Assembly (NCBI GenBank): GCA_016758965.1 | Contig: JAEPRB010000440.1 | Location: forward strand, 1-13,214 | DNA length: 13,214 nt | Direction of reading: 5' to 3' | Source of the DNA: Circinella minor | Taxonomy: Eukaryota > Mucoromycota > Mucoromycetes > Mucorales > Lichtheimiaceae | Part shown: in pieces, positions 1 through 7,511 of the stretch | Layout of the letters: each line of letters opens with the position of its first letter | Position numbering within the stretch: position 1 is the first letter of the stretch | Notes under the pieces: generated by a model | Database searches by the model: none | The model's input: only the letters and a program-made list of their open reading frames with translations | What the model was told of the DNA's origin: nothing | Position numbers and translations under genes: made by a program

Positions 1-636
1 ATAGGAAAATAGTGTGAATATTGTCTTTTTACCAAAAGATTTTGAGGTCTATCCAAAACAATAATGCCATTTAAATCACAATAATATACAGAACTTATAC
101 AAAAAATTGAAGATGACATATAAAAAACGGACGTGAACATATCATTATTTTATTTTATTTAACCATATGGAATAATAAAACTGCAAAGATATTGATCTGT
201 AAATATAACAAAGTGAGATTATATTGCTTAATAATGCTAATGCTATTTACTTGTCAGAGATCAGATCCCTGTGTAACAATAATACTATTTGAATGACGGT
301 GTAAGATATAATAATACTGAACAAAAACGAACCTTATTTTTTTTTTTTAGCAATCACATTTTTTTTGGTAACTATGTTTTGTACCTTGGCAACGATTAAA
401 GATATCGTATGTATTTGGCGTTGTATAAGAATCTCTTATGACTTGGCATTATATAACAATGATGAATTCTTATTGGTCGGACATTACAACGCCATAGCCA
501 CATTTTTTAGAATTACCTTTTGCTGCATATTAGTAATGCATGGAAACCCCGAGCTGCGGATCAAGAAAAGCATTTCATTTACTTGGATCAAAAAATATAT
601 TTGTAATCAAACAGTGTTGTCATGATAATAAAATTT
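1..636. other. AT-rich leader region without a supported gene
   Basis: An open frame of 86 codons runs through 365-625, but it starts at a TTG. Its translation mixes Cys, aromatic and Ile residues with no recognisable domain, and a pyrimidine-T run ending in TTTTAG lies just before it. Neither strand gave a convincing spliced alternative. The last part of this stretch is the upstream region of the Ser-rich small gene that starts at 758. Confidence 0.5.
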
Positions 637-646
637 TATATAAATA
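637..646 (+). promoter_or_regulatory. TATA box of the Ser-rich small gene
   Basis: TATATAAATA lies about 110-120 nt upstream of the ATG at 758. It is followed by a C/T- and A-rich leader with no upstream ATG, and the start codon sits in an ACAACAATG context. This spacing and leader composition are typical of a strong fungal promoter. The box is seen directly; its use is inferred. Confidence 0.6.
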
Positions 647-757
647 GCCAACCATTCTGCTTCAATTCTGAATTAGATCCATTATCACAAACCTTCAAGA
701 AAATTATCTCATCTTTCTCTTTATTTAATAACAAGAAGACAAAAAACAAAAACAACA

Positions 758-1033
758 ATGCTTTCCTCATCATCCCAAGGCTCAATCCAAGATGTTGATT
801 TTAGTCAACTTCGATATGGTTTATCTACTTTGGACAATGCTAGTCACCAATCTACTTCAAGCAATAGTACTAATAGCACAAGCTCTCTCGAAAAGCAGTC
901 AGCAAGATCATCAATCTCAAGTCATTTGAAGAAGAAATCAAAGAGTCTTTTAGACGGTCTAAAAAATCAAAATTCACCTAGTGCTACTACTTCTTATCAA
1001 GCCAAGGCCGATTATCTTTTACTCCGAAAGTAG
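758..1033 (+). CDS. Small Ser/Thr/Asn-rich protein of unknown function, 91 aa
   Basis: I do not recognise this protein. It is a single exon starting at an ATG in good context (ACAACAATG) and ending at TAG. Roughly the first 60 residues are low-complexity Ser/Thr/Asn/Gln sequence with no hydrophobic segment, so neither a signal peptide nor a membrane span is visible. A basic stretch, LKKKSKSLLDGLK at about residues 57-69, could be a nuclear-localisation or membrane-contact patch, and several Ser residues sit next to basic residues like kinase sites. The C-terminus, YLLLRK, is hydrophobic-basic. The TATA box and clean leader upstream are the main reason to believe it is expressed. The gene is isolated: the next coding region lies about 1.1 kb away on the opposite strand. 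It could be a stress or regulatory small protein, but that is only inference from its composition. Confidence 0.65.
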   Translation: MLSSSSQGSIQDVDFSQLRYGLSTLDNASHQSTSSNSTNSTSSLEKQSARSSISSHLKKKSKSLLDGLKNQNSPSATTSYQAKADYLLLRK

Positions 1034-1829
1034 ATTTTTGCATGACAGTATTATTATCTCAATGTGTAATATAAATCCCCCTTCATCCTAGATTATTAGA
1101 TAAACAATTATTCTCCACCCTTATGCTATTATATACATATACTTAAGTAGCATTATTATAGAAACATCTTATATAATAAATCAATACTATTCTAATACGC
1201 GCGTATAATATACAGTTGTTCAATATTTTCTTTCTTTTGAGAATTTGATCGCTTAGCAAAAACAATCTCAAAGAATTTAATATCCATTATGGATATTTGG
1301 ATTAAAATAATAGGGTGTGGGTATAATAATCCCAGAGTAGCATAAAAAATTATATCTTGGGGAAAACATAAAATTGTTTTGTTATTTGATTTTATGATTA
1401 TCAATATCTTTGACCCGATCATGAAAAATTGTATAAATTCGGAACTGTTTATATAATTGTTGAAATATGCAGATGCTAACGACATCGATGATATCGAGTA
1501 ATAAATCCTATGTAATTTTTTAATACGTAAAATTATAACAAAAGTTAATAGTTTCTATACTATAGTCGAATTATTCTTATCGTAATAAGCTATTGATAAA
1601 TTTTAATGAAAAGTGACGCCTATATCTTATGAATGGAAAACTTTCTAGTCGTCTTTTATTGACATCAGCTATTCCTACGTAGTTGTTTATCTATTTTGAT
1701 ATTATTTTAGAAAGAAACAAAAAGCCCAGATACCTTTATATTTAATTTATGATGATTGATTACTCTTTTTAATATCGACCATGGAGTACATCTGAATAAC
1801 AATAAAATAAATAATTATACAGATAGAAA
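1034..1829. other. Intergenic, no gene seen
   Basis: AT-rich sequence with frequent stops on both strands. A minus-strand open frame of 97 codons at 1192-1485 has the Ile/Asn/Phe/Lys composition expected from random AT-rich DNA and no domain. The first part presumably holds the 3' UTR of the Ser-rich gene. I see no RNA gene or repeat. Confidence 0.5.
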
Positions 1830-2161
1830 ATGTTTCAAAAGTTTTACGTATCAATCAATAAAATTCAGAAAAAAATATCAAAGTTCAATAGAAAGCTTGT
1901 GAGTAACGTCCTCCAATTCTTTTCTTGTATCATTCTCTCTTTTATTATATGTATATTTTTTTTTATTTGAAGGCAAAATGTTTGTATGAGGTATGTTATG
2001 CATATCTTTATTTTTGATTGAAAATGATCTTTTTGCTAAATTATGTACAAAAGAAATAGAAACAATGTTGGGGTAGCAATTTCGTATGCGATCAAAGTGC
2101 CGGGGTCATATTATATTTTTTAATATTTAAGAACAAGATAGAGAAAGGTAACTGGTTTTAA
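1830..2161 (+). CDS. Possible three-exon small ORF (about 62 aa) or spliced noncoding RNA
   Basis: Weak candidate. An ATG at 1830 opens 23 codons of Lys/Ile-rich sequence ending at a good donor, GTGAGTAAC (1899). The acceptor TTTGAAG ends at 1972. A six-codon exon, 1973-1990 (AKCLYE), then runs into a second good donor, GTATGT. An acceptor AAATAG (ends 2059) keeps the frame open to TAA at 2159-2161; a later TAG acceptor near 2096 would give a shorter end. The two strong donors in a row are what make it notable. There is no homology, and the last exon overlaps antisense to the end of the PB1 gene. The short, lysine-rich content could easily be chance. Confidence 0.2.
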
Positions 2162-2542
2162 TAACGCTGGATGTCTTCTGTTTAAAGCACAATCTAGATC
2201 TTCCTCATATTTCAGTTGAATAAGATCATTGTCGTTGTCTCGATAACATAATTGCGATGGGAACCGTCCAAAATCGACCTCTCGTTTTTCAATCTTTCGT
2301 TATATAATAATTAAACAATCAAGTTTCATATTGTTAGAATGTGAACCTTACTCAATAAATAAATATGCTTACACTGTGCTATGATATTACACATGTATTT
2401 ATTAAAAACAATCAATAAAAACCTCGTCTCGTAGCTCAGACAGGGTAATGTTCTTTGGAACAAAAAACCGAAATATAGGGCCCAATGCGTCTTCGTCGCA
2501 TATAAGCTTTATAGTAATAAACTCTTCCATAGGTTGTTCCAT
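2120..2542 (-). CDS. Stand-alone PB1-domain protein, 97 aa, two exons
   Basis: Exon 1 is 2542-2423 (40 codons) and exon 2 is 2293-2120 (57 codons plus TAA), joined in phase 0 across a 129-nt intron with donor GTTTTTA and acceptor GAAAG. The joined product reads as one PB1 domain, a ubiquitin-like fold used for scaffold heterodimerisation in Cdc24/Bem1, p62 and aPKC-type proteins. The beta1 strand ITIKL carries the basic-cluster Lys12, followed by RFFVPKNITLSELRDE. The acidic OPCA motif is CYRDNDNDLIQLKYEEDL at residues 56-73, with DNDND and EEDL. Having both faces suggests a type I/II PB1. There is no other domain, so the protein is probably an adaptor or competitor in a polarity, NADPH-oxidase or kinase complex; which one cannot be told. 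The donor is unusual, so the exact junction is the least certain part. A TATA-like stretch lies about 120 nt upstream. Confidence 0.75.
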
Positions 2543-2657
2543 TGATGTTATTATTAAATGCTTGTAATGGTACTATTCAAGAAAGACGGTATTAATTTTA
2601 ACGGGGAAGAAAAGAGAAAAAGGAGTTATGGATTCAAGAAAACCGATCATAAATAGA

Positions 2658-2672
2658 TTATATATATAATAT
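2658..2672 (-). promoter_or_regulatory. TATA-like element of the PB1 gene
   Basis: On the minus strand this reads as an alternating TATATATATAAT run about 116-130 nt before the ATG. The leader after it is pyrimidine-rich (TTTTTCTCTTTTCTTCCCC). A second candidate, TATATAAAA at about 2757-2766, would give a longer leader. The spacing resembles that of the TATA box of the gene at 758. Confidence 0.4.
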
Positions 2673-3797
2673 AGGTATATCAGTAATAATCAAAACAAAA
2701 TACGCCATCCAGCGGTAAACTGGTATTTTGGTGAACCTGTAGTATTTCTCAATTATGTTTTATATACTTGATAGAATACCCTGTGATTTGATAAACCAGC
2801 TATTCGATAAACATGCCCAAATACTGACTACATTTTTATTATAATACGGGGGCACAGAAACGGTGCCTCAGCTCTTTCCTTTGTTTACATTTGCATAATG
2901 CATTTATCGGACGAATAAGAACATATCTAGGCCATCACCCGAAATCCCATCAGCAAAGTACTGGAACATAATGACATCAAGTTTACATTCCCTGTTTATT
3001 TTTCTTCTTGTTATTTATCATCCTACGTATGAGACTATACGCAATGGTGATTGTTACAAAATTGATAAATTACCCTAATTAGCCTAACAGTCCGCATAAC
3101 AGTATCTAATAATTTAATTGTCCATATTATCCAACGAATGCTGTGACATGAATTGTTACAGTTGAAAATTTTAGACAGAAAATAATCAAAATGTTTTTTC
3201 CTATACTTTCATTTAAATCTCCAATCTTAAACACTAAAAAGATCTTCTTTTTTATTGTGTTAGTTGTTGTCAATGGTGCCAGTTGCAGGTCTAGTATTGT
3301 ATTGATAACAGTAGTTCTATTTTTAAAGAATAGTGTAACAATGGAAGAAAGTGGAATAGAATAACATTTTTTTTATTGAAAAATCGATGAAGAAATTGTT
3401 AACATTAACAACATTGTGACAACTATACTACTGCAGTGCCTAAGTGTTAAACAAGTTGTTAACTGTATGAGAACAGTCGAAATGATTATGTTATCGATAC
3501 AATTTATCTCTACATACAAGTGTTCAACATGTTTACTATATCAATACATCTAATGCTATGATGCTTTTATACGTAACAAGTCGGTCAGTATGATAATTAA
3601 TAAAAAGTAGAGAGTCATTTATTATAGATAAAACGAATCACATATCTTCCTGTTTCATTTATTCATTGTGAAAACAAATTAAATATATTGTTCTTATAAT
3701 AAAATATTGATATATGGAAGTAGGAGGGGGGGTAATTAATAGATACACTTATATAAAATATGAGTAAAACTAAATAAATAAAGATATATGGGATTAT
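2673..3797. other. Intergenic between PB1 and thiolase genes; promoter side of PB1, 3' side of thiolase
   Basis: No supported gene. Points seen: a short hairpin GGCAC-(loop)-GTGCC at about 2851-2866; a forkhead-like TTGTTTAC directly abutting the octamer-like ATTTGCAT at 2881-2896; GTTAAC/TTAACAA-rich sequence at about 3398-3465; a run of seven G at 3726-3732; and a 57-codon open frame at 3191-3364, described separately. Frequent stops on both strands argue against a longer hidden gene. Confidence 0.4.
3191..3364 (+). CDS. Possible 57-aa hydrophobic small protein
   Basis: The ATG is in an A-rich context (ATCAAAATG) and the frame is open to TAA. The translation has two hydrophobic stretches, IFFFIVLVVV at about residues 18-27 and IVLITVVLFL at about 36-45, separated by a short loop with a Cys, and an acidic end EESGIE. 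Lys-Lys before the first stretch would suit a membrane protein. There is no family match, no clear promoter and no introns. T-rich DNA gives Phe/Val/Leu-rich frames by chance, so this is a weak call. Confidence 0.15.
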   Translation: MFFPILSFKSPILNTKKIFFFIVLVVVNGASCRSSIVLITVVLFLKNSVTMEESGIE

Positions 3798-5796
3798 CTA
3801 AAGTTTAGCTTCCAAAAATTCAGCTCTCTTGGATTTGGAGCAAGCCTTATTGTAATCTTCTTGAGTAATAGGACGTGCTTCAATAGCCTATATATATATT
3901 ATTAATTATTCCATTGTTTAGCGTTTAGTAACAATAATTCCCGTATATCTTTTTTTTTTCAAATAATCAATGGGGATTTATATTATATTTATATATACAT
4001 ACAGGGTTATATCCAAGATGAGGTTGAGTAGTATTGCCATTTGCTTTCTTGTAAATACCAATAACGACAGCACCACCAAGACCTACATTATGCTGAAGAG
4101 CATATTTAACATTAGGAACTTGACGATCACCAGTCCATCCACGAAGTTGCCATGTAAGTTCTATATATATATTATTTAAATTAATGAGAAGGAATACAAA
4201 AAATAGTAATTTCATTTTTCAAATTTTTATATTTCTTTACCTGTACATTGAGCCAAACCAGTAGCACCAAGTGGATGACCTTTGGAAATTAAACCTCCAG
4301 ATGGATTGATCACATATTTACCACCATATGTATTATCTCCAGAGTCAATGATAGTATGTGCTTTACCAGGAGGTGTTAAACCAAGAGCATCATAAGTCAA
4401 CAACTAAAATATACATATATCGGTAGTGATTAATTATAAGAACAACTCCCCTCAACTAAACGGATTATTGAGTAGAATATGGAATTAAGCTTACTTCATT
4501 GGCAGAGAAACAATCATGTAATTCAATTACTTGAACATCATTAGGTGTAATGCCAGCAATTTTATAAGCTTCCTTGGCAGCAGTAACAGTCATATCAAAA
4601 CCAGCCCATTGAATAGCATCAGTAGTTAATAAACGAGGCGAATCAGTAGCCATCGTTTGAGCACAAATTTCAACAGCTTGATCCATTAATCCATGTTTCT
4701 TAACAAAATCTTCATTCGCAACAATTACACAACCAGCACCATCCGATGTAGGACAACATTGAAGTTTAGTAAGAGGACCATACACCTTGGGTGATTGTTT
4801 TACTTGATCCAAAGTATAAATATCACGGAATTGAGAGTATGGATTTTTGGAACTATGACGATGATTCTTTTCAGCAATTTTTGCTAAATGTTCTTCAGTA
4901 GAACCATATTTTTCCATGTATCCAATACCAGCATTACCTGGTTTTTTTTTTAAATATATATATATATAAGATATTAATATACATTTGCCAAAAAGCTTAT
5001 TTTTATATAGACATACCAAAGATTTGAGCAGCACCAGGTGCTTTAGGTTCGAATCCTTTTTCACCAGCCATGACCATGGTAACATGATCTAGTATTCAAT
5101 AGAATTTATAATAAGCATTCACACATCCATTTTTTGAATATACACATACGTATCACTTATATTTTTTTCACTATATAATTACCCATAGGGTTTGTTCTAT
5201 CAGTAAAAGTGACTCCTAATGAACCACGAGCCATTCTTTCAAAACCAAGAGCCATGGCACAATCCACCATACCGGATCCAACAGCAATACGAGCTTGTAA
5301 TAATGCAGTTGAACCAGTTGAACAATTATTATTAACATTAATAACAGGAATCTAAAAAAAAGGCACGAAAAAAAAAATTATTATGTCAATTTCTTATTTT
5401 CTTTTCAATCCACGTTATTTTTTATTTTTATTTTTTTTTGTTACCTGAGTCATGCCAAGTTGATAAAGTACACGTTGACCAGCAGTACTATCACCATAAA
5501 CATATCCACAAGCAGCATATTTAATATCATCATAATTAATTTTAGCATCATTTAAAGCTTTAACAGCTGCTTCAAGACCAAATTCTAAAAATTAAATAAT
5601 ATATATATATATATATCAGTTATGTTATGAATTTTTTTTTAATTTTTATTACAATGTCAGTGATTATGAATTATGCTTTGTCATGAGATGGGTATTTTTT
5701 TTTTTTACCTGGGTAATCAACTTCACCACGAGGTTTGATGAACTTGGACATGCCAACACCAACAACATATACTTTATTAAAATTAGCACCTGACAT
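3798..5796 (-). CDS. SCP2-type (SCPx-like) peroxisomal thiolase, 440 aa, eight exons
   Basis: Exons (minus): 5796-5709, 5584-5445, 5351-5183, 5088-5017, 4937-4495, 4403-4241, 4160-4003, 3887-3798. All junctions are GT-AG and in phase, and the exons total 1323 nt. SCP2-thiolases cleave 3-ketoacyl-CoA to acyl-CoA plus acetyl-CoA in peroxisomal beta-oxidation, often of branched or sterol side-chain substrates. The nucleophile Cys86 sits in [11 protein letters not shown]. The subfamily signature HDCF is at residues 297-300, where Cys299 is the proposed second catalytic cysteine of this subfamily. [17 protein letters not shown] carries His347. [16 protein letters not shown] follows, as in mammalian SCPx. 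The last three residues, AKL, are a PTS1 peroxisomal signal. The sterol-carrier (SCP2) lipid-binding domain of mammalian SCPx is absent: the protein stops about 30 residues after the thiolase fold. Everything looks intact and functional. Substrate preference cannot be read from the sequence. Confidence 0.93.
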
Positions 5797-6595
5797 TTTA
5801 TTTTTCTATTTTTTTCAAGATGGATTGAATAAAGAAGAAAGAGAATAAATATTTATTTATTTTTGAAAAGCTAAAAAAAAAAAAAAAAAAAAGGAGAGAA
5901 GTGTGGGGTAAAAAATTTCACATGTAAAAAAATAAATAATCCAACCTTATGCTTTTTTTTTAAAAAAGTAGTTTTTCATGTTGTAACGTGAGAAATAAGG
6001 GGATCACATTTTTTATTCAATCTTTCAAAAGGAAAAAAAAACGTTTTTAGTTTTCATAAGAAATACGAGGCTTTCACAATTGTCTTGGTTTGTTAGACTA
6101 TTAAACTTCCTTTTGTATAGGCGTTATTTTACCCGTGCCTAAATTATCGGCATTATGCTAAATTCACATAAAATCTTTTTAATATAATAATCCACAATAA
6201 AAAACCTAGTACTTTATTCTGTTCCAATCAAATTGCGTACTTTACCCAAGTTCTACTGTTTCATCAGTTATTAACTTGTAGCATAAAAAAATACAAGCAC
6301 TATTATAATGTCTTTGATTATTTTACTTATGATATCACCCCTTTTTTAAAGTCAGTAATAAAAATATAATGGATTTCTATTGTTCATCGCCTTTTTTTTT
6401 CCTTTCTTTTCCTTTACTTTCCATCTTTTTTTTTTCATTTCCTTAATCAAATTCTATTCTTTTTTTTTATAAAAAAAAAAGATAACTCCATGAAGAAAAT
6501 TGTATTTACAAATCATTTACCGTGGTATACTTAACTCTATTACCATCGTGACCTTAAGCCTGGGGCGAGTTCGAGTGTGGTCAAGTTAAAATGCG
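5797..6595. other. Divergent intergenic region between thiolase and zinc-finger relic
   Basis: Promoter side of both neighbours; no gene seen. It holds a 20-nt A run at 5873-5892, a palindromic AATAAATATTTATT just before it, and many T8-T10 runs. A long pyrimidine tract at about 6389-6470 (C/T on the plus strand) ends in a T/A homopolymer junction. Poly(dA:dT) tracts of this kind exclude nucleosomes in fungal promoters, so they may serve as promoter elements here (inference). Confidence 0.5.
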
Positions 6596-6599
6596 GGCA

Positions 6600-6608
6600 A
6601 TATAAAAG
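6600..6608 (+). promoter_or_regulatory. TATA box of the zinc-finger relic
   Basis: ATATAAAAG follows GGGCA and lies about 180 nt before the degraded start region near 6789. An ATG at 6644 between them opens 50 codons in a different frame, with no domain; if transcribed it would be an upstream ORF. The box looks like a leftover promoter of the decayed gene. Confidence 0.4.
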
Positions 6609-6788
6609 ATTCTTTAAAATCTACACCCTGTAGATCATTCTCAATGGGCAGCACGACACGCTTCTTGGTATCATCTTCCTTTAGCATTACCTTTTTCAAC
6701 TGGTTCTTTACTAACAACGTATCATTTTCCAACACTTTCTCCTTTCAAGGTTTAAAAAACATTGAACCTAAAAAAAAAATAGTGTGGG

Positions 6789-7511
6789 TTGAATAGCTAC
6801 AATTCTACTACCATTCATACTGATACTATACCAACATCAACTCAACCTATCATTTTTAGTAGTAATAGTTATCATTCTAATCAACAACAACATCATCATT
6901 ATGAAGGTCTTCGATTGATGCGCGACTTACATGTGAACACAAACCACTTGAATGGTGTTAGTACGGGTACTAACAATAATAGTGGTACTTCAGTTGTTGA
7001 CTATGACAAGTCTTTCGAATGTACTTGGAATAACTGCAGAAAATGTTTTTCACGAGGTTTAGATCTTTCTCGTCATCGAAGAATTCATACTGGAGAACGT
7101 CCTCATGTTTGTGAAATATAATGCTTGTGGAAAATCATTTAGTCATGTACGTATGTCTCATAATATGTACAAATTAGATAATTAATCAATATATTTAAAT
7201 TAATAAACAATCCTATAGTCATCTTCACTTGCAAGACATCGACGTACATTTACACTGGTAAACATCTCTAAATGTATGTGATCATTGTGATAAATCGTTT
7301 GCACGTAAAACAACATTACCAAAGCATCAACGTTGTCATAATTCCAGAATGGAAACAACAGTACGGCTTTATTTTGTTTTTTTTTTTATTTATGAAAGTT
7401 GTTCTAATAAGCTTTTTTTTTTTTGCTTTGAATATTAAACTCACATCATTTTTCTTTTTTACCTTTTATAGTGTGAAATATCCGACTACATTAGTTGCTG
7501 GTCCCCCCCCC
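6789..7511 (+). pseudogene. C2H2 zinc-finger protein relic (three fingers)
   Basis: The frame begins at a TTG where a start ATG would be expected, then gives a Ser/Thr/Asn/Gln-His-rich N-terminus and finger 1, FECTWNNCRKCF...H...H (C-x4-C, H-x3-H), with a TGERP linker. Finger 2 (YNACGKSFSH) continues only after a one-base shift near 7118, at the GAAATATAA stop. It is cut by an intron (donor GTACGT at 7147, acceptor CCTATAG ending 7218) and resumes as SSSLARHRRT. Further small indels follow at about 7253-7280. Finger 3 then reads CDHCDKSFARKTTLPKHQRCH (about 7284-7346) in yet another frame. A second intron (7361 to about 7471) precedes the tail YPTTLVAGPPP. The original was probably a DNA-binding transcription factor. 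At least four lesions, with splice sites preserved, indicate recent decay. Sequencing error in this many places is unlikely but not excluded. Confidence 0.75.

Noticed and set aside
365..625. 86-codon open frame, plus strand
   Set aside because: Starts at TTG, no domain, composition expected of AT-rich noncoding DNA; no supporting promoter or splice context.
1192..1485. 97-codon open frame, minus strand
   Set aside because: Ile/Asn/Phe-rich without motif; the start lies in AT-rich sequence with no promoter and no exon continuation was found.
2425..2445. tRNA D-arm-like GTAGCTCAGACAGGG
   Set aside because: No acceptor stem, anticodon arm or T-loop follows; the bases are explained as exon 1 of the PB1 gene on the other strand.
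3967..4215. Opposite-strand and read-through open frames across thiolase exon 7
   Set aside because: They extend through the flanking introns; the plus-strand frame is a shadow of the exon.
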